From assembly GCF_014633365.1 (NCBI RefSeq), contig NC_068338.1, positions 53,021,716 through 53,085,715 of the forward strand: a stretch of 64,000 nt of DNA. The letters run 5' to 3'. The translations under genes and the position numbers were made by a program. This DNA comes from Diospyros lotus (taxonomy: Eukaryota; Streptophyta; Magnoliopsida; Ericales; Ebenaceae). This document shows, in pieces, positions 46,993 through 58,939 of the stretch (position 1 is its first letter; each line of letters begins with the position of its first letter). Below the pieces are notes generated by a model that saw only the letters and a list, made by a program, of their open reading frames with translations, made no database searches and was not told the DNA's origin.

Positions 46993-47800
46993 AGAAGCTA
47001 GACAAGTCCCTAATCACAATTAGTCTTCAGCTTAGATTGTCTTACTCTCTCTAGAATCCACGGTTTGCTTGTTTCACTGTCTTAGGTAAACATACAGATT
47101 TGTCTTGAATCGAAACCTGATGGCCTAGCACTTTGGATAGACATATGTAATTGCACAATATTGTAGATATACAAAATTAAATCCATAATTTTATAGTATT
47201 TTAAACTCTCAAATGTTTTCGATGGATTGTTTGCGCTACCTTGAAGGGTTGATTAGAAATTTTTTGATGAACATACAAAACAAAGTAATGATTTGATATG
47301 TAATTAAGTTAATAATCCACAAAATCCTAGAAAAAAGATAATAAAAATAGAAAGAAGATAATTTAAAGGGACTAATTGCATGCCTCATGTGTTTAGAATG
47401 TCGCCTTTTTAATAATTTCAAATGCTAATTCTTAATTTTGGTTAGAGATTTTTACCCATTAGAGATCAATCTTGATCTCTTTTCATGCTTAGTGAAAGTT
47501 GTTAAAAGAAACATCAAAAGATGTGACGAAAATGTTATTTGGGGCCCCAAATTTAATATTTATGACGACATTCTCCATTCATATCTTATATAAATATAAA
47601 TATACAAAATATAAATATAAAATTTCAATAAAATATAAGTAAACTAAAAACCCTAAACCCAAATTTACGTGAGGGTAGGGCTATTAAATTGAGACCTGCC
47701 CCAATTGATCACTATGTTCCAGAGATTATCCAACATTATTCGCATCAAAATCAGATTGTAAGAGGAGAAAGAACAAAAGTTTGAATATGTAAGCACATTT
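46993..47800. other. AT-rich intergenic stretch, no supported gene
   Basis: No family-like reading frame and no clear repeat ends. Confidence 0.45.
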
Positions 47801-47825
47801 CCATGAATCAAAGAAGCACCATGTT

Positions 47826-48005
47826 GACCTCCGGCCCAGCCTAACGGTTGGGATCGTATATAAGTATGATCTTCATGCAAAGTCTGCATGTTCCGTGTTC
47901 AATTTTAGCCAGCTACACCTCTCATGATTTAATCATTTTGTGAGAATCAAAGGACTGAGCGATATGAGCGCCAATGATAGAGCATAATCTAAAAAAAAAA
48001 AAAAA
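47826..48005 (+). mobile_element. SINE-like element with poly(A) tail and imperfect target duplication
   Basis: About 180 bp ending in an A run of about 15 (47992-48007). Flanks AAGAAGCACCATGTT (47811-47825) and AAGAAACACTATGTT (48006-48020) agree at 13 of 15 positions, the kind of duplication left by LINE-driven insertion. GGCCCAGCCTAACGGTTGG and TGTTCAATTTT sit where tRNA-derived A and B boxes would be, but fit the consensus only loosely. Confidence 0.5.
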
Positions 48006-48020
48006 AAGAAACACTATGTT

Positions 48021-49235
48021 TGCATGATTCAATAACTATATTGATCAACTTAGATTTTTATTTTAATATCAAGATAAATATTATTGATAAAATCTTAATT
48101 TTAATGAATAATAAAATATTATTCATAAAAATCACAATCCTAGTAAATTCAAAAGAGCTCAATGTTCCTGTATACATAAACAAATTAGTTTCTTACTAAT
48201 AAACCAATTATTTATTATGGTTTCAAAATAAAATTCAACTCATTAATATTTTACTTAAATATCGGAATATTTGCGTAGGGATTGCCTTACGCTATTTAAT
48301 GTTCGCTTTCTTACAAAGTCCAACCTACTCGACGATGAAGTTTTTAGTCAATAAATTTATAATTATATTCGAGCGACAACACAAAAATTTATATTACACT
48401 CAAGATTCATGTTTCTCTTTTCATAGAAAAACTTTCATGTTGGTCAAGGGTGGATCTACTAGTGCGTTGCTTTGGACAATCTAGTACCAGATTCAACTTT
48501 TTAGTAAAAAAAAAATTAATAACAGTTTAGCTCTCAAAAAAATTATAATTCATCTCAAAATTTGTAATACGCAACTGTCCACTCCTGACCGTAACTCATT
48601 TATAAGCAACAAATTATAAACTCAAGACTAAATTCACCTGAATCTTATTATTAATTTCAAATAAACTTAAATAATAACGTTTTAAAATTAACTTTTATCA
48701 ATAATTTTAAATTCAAGTCCTATTATTAATTACATAAGAATTTTATTATATTATTTTTTTAAAATTTTAACTTTCATTAACATAGATTTTTGAATCCATC
48801 CTTAGCGTCGGTGGAAAATTAAAAAAAAAAAGAAAAAAGAAAGAAGAAAGGAAGGAATTTGGGGATGATAATTTGGAAGAGGAGACGTGAATGCAAGGTT
48901 TTCTAAAAGTAGGGAACAGACATTGACATTATGTATAAAGTATTATGCCACGAGAACCCACCACCATTTTATATGTCACGTTCTCCCCCCAAACTTTATC
49001 AACAATTTTGTACACCAAACCAAAGCTCATTATAAAATTTAACCATAATAATTAAATATAATAATAATTGTATTAAGCCAAGGTAAGTGTATTATTCATT
49101 TAAACAATTTTGATCAAACCCATGGCAGATGGTTCAATACTTTAATATTGACACCCAATTAGAGTAAACATTCAATTAACGGACACTGCCTGCATATACA
49201 TATATCTTAGGTAATTGAGCAGCAACCCCAACGTA
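48021..49235. other. AT-rich intergenic stretch, no supported gene
   Basis: Contains an AAAG/GAAA low-complexity patch (48817-48860). Nothing else is recognised. Confidence 0.45.
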
Positions 49236-49244
49236 AATAATAAA

Positions 49245-49700
49245 GCTTAAATTTATATTTTTGTTCTATATTTTTAAGTTTTTTTTTATATAATTATCTA
49301 ATTTTTTTTGTTATTTCGATTACTCTTAAATTTGATTTTTAAGTTAATTTAATTTCTGTACTTTAAAATTCTTTTTATGTAATAATTTGATATTTTTGTT
49401 ATTTCGATTATACAATTGAATTTGTATTTTTTAGTCAATTTAATATTTATACTTTCATGTGTAAAAAAAAATAAAATTAAAGTGAGATGATAAAATATAC
49501 GTTATATTTTATTTATATTAAAATATAGAGATTAAATTAATTTAAAAATATAAATTAGAAGTGTAATCAAAATCATAAAAATTTTATATTATCACACATA
49601 AAAAAAATTAAATTAACTCAAAAATTTAAATTATTAAAATAATAAAAAAATCAAATAACCACCTAACCAAAAAAAAGTGAAAAGTAGAAGGGGTTAGTCT
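49245..49700. mobile_element. Divergent copy of the long-TIR foldback MITE family
   Basis: Begins GCTTAAATTTATATTTTTG and has the same block order as copies A-C (TTATTTCGATTA, TTAGTCAATTTAATA, then an A-rich inverted half with AGTGAGATGATAAAATATAC). The right end is degenerate and no 9-bp duplication was matched. Confidence 0.55.
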
Positions 49701-51868
49701 AACAGAGAGAGAGATAAGTATGAGACTAAAAAGCACCAATTTTCGTTGCCATTTTGATATGGTTCTCTCTTTTCTTTTCTGGCTTTGGACCACAACTCGC
49801 TTGAAATTACAAGGAATGATGAGACAGCTGCTGAAGACTACTTTGACGATTGGCAGCCATTTATGCAGCACTCCCTTTTCTTTTGTTTGGTTTTTGACTC
49901 TTTTATTGATAAGCACTAGCAATCACTATGTTATGGATATATATATATATATATATAATGATATACGGTAAATTTTGTGGACACGTAGTTGCAGAGTTAG
50001 CTATATATATATATATATATGATGCCTAATTTTTTAAATAATATTTATTTATTAATTAAGATATAAATCATAAAAAATAAGATATACAAAATATTTTAAA
50101 TTTTTATCCTTTTTAATGTGTTTGTTAAATTTATTTGGTGATCTTCAAAAAAGAAATCATATAATTTCTTATTTAAAATTTTCTAAATATGGTTATCCTT
50201 TACATATTTTGGTCTTTATAAATAAAAAAAATAATGCTTGCATCTTTTAGTGTATTCTAAAAAATTAAGCAAGTAATTTGATAAAATTTTTGAAATGTTC
50301 TCTATTTTATTTTAATCATTTTATATCTTATTTCAATCTTATTTGATATAATCTTATCTTATAATATTCTGGGTAACAAAAAGCTAAATTATTAAGAGTA
50401 AAGGCATTAGAATCAGTGACATTATCTATCTCCCGTCTAATTTAAAAACACCCACATTGTGTGCAACCCTCTTATTGTCTACTGCACCATTGTAGAGCAC
50501 TTGGCTCGAACAAACACTGTTAAAGTGGATCCCTACCCTACCTAGCTACTACTCCACCTTGGCAATGCACTTGTCATTTTATTAATTGCTTTCAGTTCGT
50601 TTTGCCTTCTCCTATATATGCAACCACTAAGGACGTACCCCAAAACCATAGAGTGTTCACCCCCATCTCCATGTTGCCACCAAGCCAACTCTGAAACCAT
50701 TTGTCACGGCCAATTGATTCTCCCATGCAGCACGCCAACCCTCAAGCGATATAAGGGAGTGGTCGGCCTTAATTACTTCTTAAGCGACAAACTAAATGAT
50801 TAAGTATAAGGCATGCACTTGCACTCACAATCTATATAACCTAAATAAGGGGGACTATTCTCAATGCTTGACTAGTCCTTAGCATTGGATAGTAATGCTA
50901 TGTGACAACACATAATAATAACTCACAAGTCACTCATATTATATAAATATGTAATAATAGTCGTTGGTTAATCTTTAATAAATGAATGCTATTATTTTTA
51001 ATTGCAAAGCAATTTTTACTGTACTTAAAAAGTTTTTATGAATAAACTAACAAAAATCATTATAATCTCTCTCACTAACAAGTTAAGTTTTTTATCTCTC
51101 ATCAGTTGATATGGGAACTCCCTTGACAGCCGCAAACATCCATGGTGAAAGCAAAGGAGCAAAGAGAGGCACGTGGAAGTGGGACAGAGCCAATTATTGA
51201 TTGGCATCATATCTGGCTAATGACAACCTGCACCTGTGTGCACAAGACTCTTCATATTTGCCCATAGCAGTTAAGGCCGGCGGCCGCATTGGATGCTGAG
51301 TGTGAGATTGAAGCTCCATGATCCATCAAAGCTAACATCAGAGGGCCAAACAAAAACCAACAATCTTCAGCCTTGTATTGTACTTCAGCCAAAGCAATGC
51401 CTAGTTTTTCAAATGTATATCTTATGATTGACGTAAGCATCCTAAATTTCCCCACTCTCTCTCTCTCTCTCTCTGTCTTTCTTGTTGGTATTAGGCAACG
51501 TCAGTACGTAGCAGGCTTTCATCGTCCTGTCCCTTTTCATCACCCACCACACCCTCTCGTCTTCTCCATTGACATCTACAACCTATCCAATTCTGCTTAC
51601 TGAATCAGGTAGACTCAGCCTTCAAAAATTCTGCCGCATAATAAGTTCCAGAACCACTAGAACAAGAAGGAAAACTAAACCTTAAAAAACACTACGAAAC
51701 ATATTACAATAAAAAGGTGGAATGTCATGGTGAGAAAGATGGCCAAGTAACCTCTCTAATCTCTATCTTGACCAAGATTCTTAGTCACATAACTTAACTT
51801 GACTAAACATCTATTTCCAATTAATTGAGTCTACATAGAAAATTTTTTTTCCCTGTCTTGGGTCTATT
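49701..51868. other. Intergenic stretch, no gene assigned
   Basis: Contains (AT)n runs at 49936-49957 and 50002-50020 and a CT microsatellite at 51457-51474. The parts at 50470-50830 and 51100-51450 are less AT-rich and might be transcribed, but no reading frame or RNA family is recognisable on either strand. Confidence 0.45.
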
Positions 51869-52052
51869 CCAATGTTCTAAGAGCCATAATTTGGCTTCAA
51901 CTGTACATTTTTTCTTCCTTTCATTCAAGTCCAGTGTTCTAAGAGCTATAATTTGGCTTCAACTGTACATTTTGTCTTCCTTTCGTTCAAGATTCCCATG
52001 TTCTAAGAGCTATAAATTGGGTTCAATTGCATTTTGTCTTCCTTTCGTTCAA
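51869..52052. repeat. Three tandem copies of a 62-bp unit
   Basis: Each copy contains ATGTTCTAAGAGCTATAA or a near variant, then TTGGCTTCAACTGTACATTT, then CTTCCTTTCGTTCAAG. Copies 1 and 2 are closest; copy 3 is more diverged. Confidence 0.88.
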
Positions 52053-52059
52053 GCTTCTT

Positions 52060-53540
52060 GCATCCCCTAGCAATTTTCTGCATCATCCCTTCCCCCCTCT
52101 AAAACTAGGCATCTAGGATTTAGATCAAGGGCGCAAGGCCAATTTCTTTCAACCAATTTTCTCGCACCTTCACTTCAATAGGTTCAACCGGTATAATCTA
52201 AGGAATTTGTTCCTTCCTAAATCATTCTCTTCTAAGCTTTTCCAAACTTCCATCTTAGGATCATTATCTCAACTAAATTCATTTTACTAACGCAAACTCA
52301 CTTCATGGTCAACACAAAGTCACTAATTAAGTACTATCAAAAGAATTATTCCATTCACTCTGTCATGTCTTGCCCAATTCTCCCATGCTTAAAAAATAGG
52401 AGAAAAGTAATACTGATCATACAAGTTCATATCATAAGTAGAAATATACATGAAAAAAAGGACCTATTTCTATTTGACAGCAAATGCATCATTTTGATAT
52501 ATCCTGAAGAATAGCCTGGCTCAGAAACTCAGAAACAGTAATGATGATAACTAAATGAACAAGCTCACCTTGATAAGCTTGGGGAGCTGATAATTGTAGG
52601 ACTGTGAACTACTAATACCACAAAAATCCAAACAAGTAAAACGAGTGACAGCTACCGATCAAATAAAGTGGAGCCAAGTAGGCTATTGAAAAATCAGGCA
52701 CCAATGTCTACCTGCCATGCCCCTCCAATAATGCGTTCCAAGAAAAAGCAGACTAAGCTCTCAAGAAAATGATGACACCTTACATCAAGTTCTCTAATCA
52801 ATCACTTTCTTATTATCTTTCAAAGCAGTAGATATATAATCACTCATGGAAAGAGGAACATAAATTGGTTACCAATGAGTCAGTTGTCTTACTTTCATAG
52901 GCAGCAAACTATCCACACACTACCATGCAGCATTACAAGAATGAACAAGATGTGTTGAATTTGGCATTTTCATATCTGTGAAAGATGCCAGCAGAAATTG
53001 CTAGAACAATACATTTTATCTTTGTGGGTCTTATCGCAATCCAGATAATACTTGACCACAAGCACAAATGATCAGGTAAAACATGAAGAGAGGCAGGGTT
53101 GAGTGTAATTCTCGCCTAGCTAAACTTACCAACAAAGCCTTGAACCGATTACTTAAAGTCAGCTATGTAAACCCTTTCTTTTCCTCCAGTTCAGACTATT
53201 GAAAGATGATATCCTGGGGACAATATGAAACTAAAGAAATTACTCCTCTCCACCCACCGAGATACAACTAGCAGATTGCATTTATACAGGTCCCATTCAT
53301 GTATCAAGTTTCTCTTTATTCCCACTTTGTAGTCTTTGGAGAAAAGAGGCCACAAGATGGATTTTAGTTACAAAACTAGGAAGAGGGAAAAGGATAGAGA
53401 TGTCCTCAGAGGAAGGAGAACCAATGCTGTAAGAAAACTAATCCCATTGGCTGGAACTAACCCTTCAATGAGAAGCTCCAATGACTTGTAAGCAGCGAAG
53501 CAAGAGACTTACAACAAGCAAAGGAAGATACTTATTATAT
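52060..53540. other. Upstream region of the HD-Zip gene, unresolved
   Basis: No protein-like reading frame. A candidate short exon with a good donor on the minus strand (CTTATCAAG|GTGAGC, near 52571) could not be linked to any gene. This may be distal promoter of the HD-Zip gene or part of an untranslated transcript. Confidence 0.35.
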
Positions 53541-53547
53541 GGCTTGA

Positions 53548-53556
53548 CTATATATG
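53548..53556 (+). promoter_or_regulatory. Candidate TATA box of the HD-Zip gene
   Basis: CTATATATGC lies about 135 bases upstream of the ATG at 53691. Confidence 0.4.
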
Positions 53557-53690
53557 CTAAAGCCGGGCCTCTTCAGCAAGGTTCAAAAGCAGCACCACCT
53601 AGAATATAAAATATTATATTCATTCTAGGACCACAGAGGTAGCTTAATTAAGAGAATATCCCGTCACAAAACTTCGGATTCAACAAAATT

Positions 53691-54519
53691 ATGGAAGGAG
53701 AAGAGTATTCTGCATTACCTCAGCTAGCAGGTGCAGCCAAAACTGAGTCTTTGCCATGCACAGAGCTGCTCCCACATCCAAGGAGAAAGAAAAGTAAGAA
53801 CAAGAGGAGGTTTAGCGATGAACAAATAAGATCACTAGAGTCCATGTTCAACTCAGAGACCAAGCTTGAACCGAGGAAGAAGGTGCAGCTGGCTAGAGAG
53901 CTTGGACTGCAACCTCGGCAAGTAGCCATATGGTTCCAGAACAGAAGAGCTAGATGCAAGTCCAAGCAGTTAGAGCAAGACTACAAAGTACTCAAAGACA
54001 ATTATGAAAATCTACGTTCTCAGTTCCAGTCTTTGGAGAAAGAGAAACAGTCCTTGCTTATACAGGTATCCATCTAATTATTCTGCTTACTCTCATATAT
54101 GTATAGTTGTAAATACAAAAAAAAAAAAAAAAAAAAAAAAAACGCATATATACTTATAAGGCTGCGGACATCTCATTTTGTTTCTACAGCTTCAGAAACA
54201 AAGAGATCTGCTACGACAACCTCATGATCAGGGCAGTAGAAGCAAGGATTTGATAGGAGACATCATGCCTGGTGGCTTTGATAGCAAAGATACACATGGC
54301 GACTTCAAAACAGAGCCAAACTGCTTGAAAGGATGTTCAGACCACAGAATGATGGTGTATTCAGATGATGATGAGGGAGAAAATGGCAGGCACTTTCAGA
54401 AACAAGAAGCAGAACACTTGAATATGGGTTGCCAAGTTGATGTTTCTCTGGCAATGCCTGAAAGCGTTCTTTTTGGTCAATCATGCAGCAGTTCAAACTG
54501 GTGGGACTTCTGGACTTGA
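53691..54519 (+). CDS. HD-Zip class I transcription factor, ATHB-7/ATHB-12-like (234 aa)
   Basis: Two exons, 53691-54065 and 54190-54519, joined at CAG|GTATCC and TACAG|CTTCAG. Homeodomain about residues 34-92 ([37 protein letters not shown]), followed at once by a leucine zipper with Leu at 94, 101, 108, 115 and 122. The intron falls inside the zipper region, typical of class I genes. The protein ends [10 protein letters not shown], an aromatic acidic C-terminus as in the ATHB-7/12 subgroup. This subgroup usually acts in ABA and drought responses and binds CAATNATTG; that is family knowledge. Odd point: position 56 of the homeodomain, usually Trp (RARWK), is Cys here (RARCK). Confidence 0.93.
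54120..54141 (+). repeat. Poly(A) run in the HD-Zip intron
   Basis: About 25 consecutive A within the 124-bp intron; prone to length error in sequencing. Confidence 0.85.
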
Positions 54520-56038
54520 AAGTTTTCCAGAATGAATGATTGCTTGAACATTGATCGCTGGTTGCTTATAGAGGAAGACATCCAAATAGAGCAAGGGGAT
54601 TAAAGCTTTAAAAGTGGATCGCTCCATTGATGGAAGTAATGCCAATCAAAGATCTCGACAAACACTAAACATGCATCTTAATGACATAGCTTGGCTGGTC
54701 CGGGCCAACAGGGTACATTCATCAACAGCAGGTAAAGAAACAAAACAATGAATGGTTTGAAAACATAATGATCAGGAAACGCTGCCAAGGAGTAGAATCA
54801 TATATATCTCAATTTGAGTGAACAAGACAGAGAGTTTGTAAAAAAATTATGGATGTAAATACATGTGTCAAACTTTAAGTAGACTAGCTGAACATGGTTT
54901 TCCCAGAAACCAGACAATGAGCTCCATAATGTCCATCTTCAAAAAGGTATTCCCTCTCTCTTTTCTCATGAAAGAAGCATGAAGAAAACAATAGGATTGC
55001 AAACAGTTGAGTGCCTCCAATATTTATCATATTCTTTCCAGGGAATAAAATTTTTATTTGCCAGAATACAATAGGGCGTAAACAATCATCCATGATTTTG
55101 AACGTGTCATCAAGAACTCCAGCCCCAAAAAGGGAGTTCTAGTGTACGAGGCCCTCTGTTTTGTTTTGGTATTTGTATACAGCCAGCCTTCTCCTTGCTT
55201 TTCTGCAAAGAGGCATTCCACAACTATCATCAGTGATTTCCCAGTCACAAACTAGACGAGATCTCCATAAAAACTATCGACTGTTCCTGGTTTCAAGGTT
55301 GCATCCACCCATTTATGTTTACCTAGTAACAAGTAAGTTTTTCATTTTTTCCTAATTCATGGCATACTTTGATTTACAACCGAATTGCAAAACAAGATAC
55401 AAATGATATCCAACCATTGATTTATCTAGAAAATGCAGTTTGAACACTAGTTGATTTGTCTGCAAGAGGCAAGCATTCAAAGTAACAATAATATGAAAAA
55501 TTGCTACAGTACTAGATTTTTGTATACTTTTTCCAATTTTAACTCAAAAGCCCACTCCCTTTCTCTAAAACACAACTCATAAAGCCTTTATCTTTTGATC
55601 ACAGAAGGATATTCAACAAATACTAGTCCCGTTCAGATCATCTCAGCTACTTTTACCTGTTTCCTCCATTCACCTCCCCCCTTCCTTTTTAGTGAACTAT
55701 TTCATCTATGTATATGATAACCATTTACCTGCCATAACCTTAATTTGTTATCGAGGACACCAGGGCAGTTTCATCAAAAGCCATGACATTAGGCAGAAGA
55801 AGAAGAATCTCATCCCCATTTCATCTTGTGCAAGGTGAAGATAATAGAGATACTTCAGGCTTGAGTTGCCCTAAACATGTCAATTTCTCCCAAAACCCCA
55901 GCAAAAACAAGGATGCATTACACCACTGGTCGTGCCACTGGAATTTTTTTTTCGCTGCTAACTCTATATTGCAGTCAACAAAACAAGAGCTATCTCTATA
56001 CTCACAGAAATTTAAATGAATCAAATTTTGATTAGTTA
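54520..56038. other. 3' flank of the HD-Zip gene and unassigned intergenic sequence
   Basis: The first 300 bases are probably 3' untranslated region. Moderate-GC sequence continues to 56030 without a recognisable reading frame, RNA gene or repeat. Confidence 0.4.
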
Positions 56039-56965
56039 GAGGGTGTTTGGCTTACCCTTTTTTAAGCATTTCTATTTAAAAGTTAGGTAAAACTTTAAAA
56101 TTGGTTAGTATTTAAGTTAATAACATGTTTGGATAAATGTGTTTTAAGATGTCATTTATATAATTTTGTGTTTGGTTTGAAAAAACTAATAAACTATCAA
56201 AACTTAACAAAAAGACTAATAAAATTTTTACCATCAAATATTAATAAATTATATATAATTATTAAAAATATATTAATATAATATTTTATATTTAAATTTA
56301 AGTTTAATTTATAAAAATATTAAATATATATATTGAGTCATTAATATATATATATATAGAAAGAGAAAAGGGTTGGGAATGGAGGAGGTGACGATGGAGA
56401 TGGAGTTGATGATGGTGATGGGGTGGCAACAACGATGGTGACGAACAAAGATAAAGGCGATGACAATAGGAATGGGGTTGGAAGCAGCATTCGTCATGGA
56501 AGAGATAGAGGCAGCAACAACGAGAAGGAGATGGAGAGAGGGCAGAGAGAGTTTTGTAATATTTTAAGAGGATGTTTGGCTTTTCATTTTGTAAGATGGT
56601 TTTAAGTTTTTTTACTTAAAAGCTGTGTAAAGTCTTAAAGTTGATTAATGTTTATATTAATAACACATTTTGATAAATGTATTTTAAAGTATCATTTATA
56701 TAATTATATGTTTGGTTTGAAAAAATTAATAAATTATTAGAATTTTAAAAAAATATTAAAATGAATATGTTATTAAATAATATAAATAAAATTAAAAAAT
56801 ACTAATTTTTAATAATAATAAATTATAAATTGAGGTCTAACAACAAATTTTGCCATTGATAAATTATATATAATTATTAAAAATATATTAATATAATACT
56901 TTATGTTTAAATTTAACTTTAATTTATAAAAATGTTAAATATATATATATATATGTTTAGACATT

Positions 56966-57016
<51 letters not shown>

Positions 57017-57232
57017 GCAGAAGATGGAGGAGGCGAAGGTGGTGATTGCGATGGAGATGGTGTCAACGATGGCAATGAGGCGACAGACAGAGATGAAGGT
57101 GACAGTGGTGGGAATGGGGCTAGAGGCGACAACCGCCTTGAAGGAGATGGATGCGACGATGAGGAGTTGGGTATAGAAGAACATGGCGACGAGAAGGAGA
57201 TGGAGGGAGAATAGAGAAAATTTTAATGTTTT
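56039..57232. repeat. Tandem duplication of a 0.53-0.66 kb segment
   Basis: Unit 1 (about 56039-56567) and unit 2 (about 56568-57232) share the same order: GTTTGGCTT start, a GATAAATGTRTTTTAA phrase, ATCATTTATATAATT, TGTTTGGTTTGAAAAAA, a (TA)n run, a (GA)n run, then a GGAGATGG/GACGATGG-rich stretch ending in GTTTTAA/TATTTTAA. Unit 2 is more expanded in its TA and GA microsatellites. Open frames in the GATGG stretch are low-complexity artefacts. Confidence 0.75.
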
Positions 57233-57660
57233 AAGTTGAAAATATGATAGTTGTTGGAAAAGAGATGACGAAAAGGAGGCCATCAGTTTTCCAGGTCGAC
57301 CCAATTCTGCAATTTGTAAATCCGAGCAGAAACTGAAGAACCAGAACCAGAGTGCATCAACGCGCTGATTCAAAGCCATTAGATAACGATGTAAACTTCA
57401 CGTGGAGCTAGAAGATCAGGGAAAATAATTTACAGCCCTAAGCCCCAAATTACAAGACCTAATTGGAACAAAAATTGCTAAGAATGCATTCAAGACCACA
57501 GAAAAGAAAACAAGCACCGAATGCTGATGCATGTGCAAACTATAAATCAAATCAACGTATCATCCACAAAGATGGCAGTAGAGACGGAAACTTACTGAAA
57601 ATAATTCCAAGGGAAGAACTATTTATGTATATATCCTTAATTCCTGTAAAATCCACGCCG

Positions 57661-57662
<2 letters not shown>

Positions 57663-57742
<80 letters not shown>
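57663..57742 (+). tRNA. tRNA-Leu, anticodon UAG
   Basis: Eighty-base tRNA with acceptor stem GACAGTT/AGCTGTC (one T-G wobble), discriminator A, anticodon stem CCAGA/TCTGG with loop TTTAGGC, so the anticodon is TAG, decoding CUA. The long variable arm expected of tRNA-Leu is present. Internal promoters: A box TGGCCGAGTGG and B box GGTTCAAATCC. There is no intron, and CCA is not encoded, as normal for nuclear tRNA genes. Confidence 0.97.
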
Positions 57743-57743
<1 letters not shown>

Positions 57744-57754
57744 TCAATATTTAC

Positions 57755-57759
57755 TTTTT
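57755..57759 (+). terminator. RNA polymerase III terminator of tRNA-Leu
   Basis: TTTTT, 13 bases after the mature 3' end. Confidence 0.8.
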
Positions 57760-57769
57760 GTTTCTTTGA

Positions 57770-58136
57770 GTAAAACTGTTACATTTTAAATATTTTTAAA
57801 TCTTTTTGTTTTCATTCACTTGCATCTAGGATCGCATTTTCCCCTGTTTTAGGTCCTTTTTTTTCTTCTTATTTTTAGGTTTTTTTAATCATTTTTTTGT
57901 CATATAAAGAAACAAATGTAAATTTTTTTAATTATTGAAAGACTAAATGTCATATTTATATATTAAGTCTAATATAACGTATCTTGTAGATATAATTTTT
58001 TTTATATGATATGACATTTTACGTGGCGTAAATAATGGTTATATTTATTTTTAATCATAACAAAAACTTAAAACAATAATTTTTAATAATTAAAATATGA
58101 AATTTTTATATTTTAGGGACCAAACACCATATTTAT
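57770..58136. other. AT-rich spacer, nothing recognised
   Basis: T-rich then A-rich sequence without element ends or reading frames. Confidence 0.45.
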
Positions 58137-58139
58137 TAA

Positions 58140-58936
58140 AGGTGCATTTGATTGCAAGTATAAAACTTGTATAAAAAAAAAAAAAGTTCTAAGCAATTAA
58201 ATTGCTTATAAATGATTTGCGTAGAAAGAAAATAAGTTATAGGCAATTGAATTGCCTATAAATGATTTGTATAGAAATTATCAATTAAGAGTGTTTGATT
58301 GACTTAATTTTTTACTTAAAAATTATTGTATTTTTTTTCTAATTTTTAGTGCTTGATTGCCATTATTTTCTATAGAATTAATGTGCCACATATGACTCCC
58401 TCGAAATCCATATCTTTCTCTTTGCCTTCCCCATTTCTCTCTCTATCTTTATCTCTCCCAAATTTCACTCAAATCAAACTTGCTTACATTGGCCGTTTTT
58501 CCTCAAGCTTCGTCGCCGACTGTCCTTCTCCTTTTCCTTATGATCGCTGATCGCTCTCATATTTCTCCTTATGATTGTCAACCGGGCTCTTTCTCCTCAT
58601 CGAGACTGTCGATTGTTCTCTTCCTTCTCATGACCACCAACCTCGTTGCTCGTCTTTATGATTGTCGGGCGTATTTCTTCTCATTTGTTAGACCTAGTAT
58701 TTAACACATACAATAAAGAAATGATGGAGACGTTGGTTGCTTTTCAATTCCCTAAAAATTCGATCTACTCTCTCATGAGAAAACCTTTTCTAGTAAAAGG
58801 GGGAAAATGGCATTATGTGACTAAAAATGGGAAAATAATTTACCTAGAAAATTTAGTCAATCAAACATCTCAAAAGTTAGAATTTGGAAGAAAAATAATC
58901 AATTTTCATAAAAAATATGACTAATCAAATGCACTC
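58140..58936. mobile_element. TIR element, possibly PIF/Harbinger-like MITE, 797 bp
   Basis: Begins AGGTGCATTTGATT and ends AATCAAATGCACTC, inverted copies over 14 bases with one mismatch. TAA flanks it on both sides (58137-58139 and 58937-58939), fitting a 3-bp TWA duplication. It carries two palindromes near its left end and CT-rich low-complexity sequence in the middle. The one moderately long frame (58646-58924) has no family features. Confidence 0.5.
58190..58260. repeat. Pair of perfect palindromes in a tandem 50-bp repeat
   Basis: TAAGCAATT-A-AATTGCTTA (58190-58208) and TATAGGCAATT-G-AATTGCCTATA (58238-58260) occupy the same place in two neighbouring units, both followed by AAATGATTTG. 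The copies differ in sequence but each stays perfectly palindromic. Confidence 0.85.
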
Positions 58937-58939
58937 TAA

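Noticed and set aside
51100..51450. Possible microRNA gene (a GGCACGTGGAAG phrase reminded me of miR164)
   Set aside because: The match is too poor and no pairing arm was found.
57014..57214. Asp/Gly-rich 66-residue frame
   Set aside because: Low-complexity GATGG repeat within the tandem duplication; no family features.
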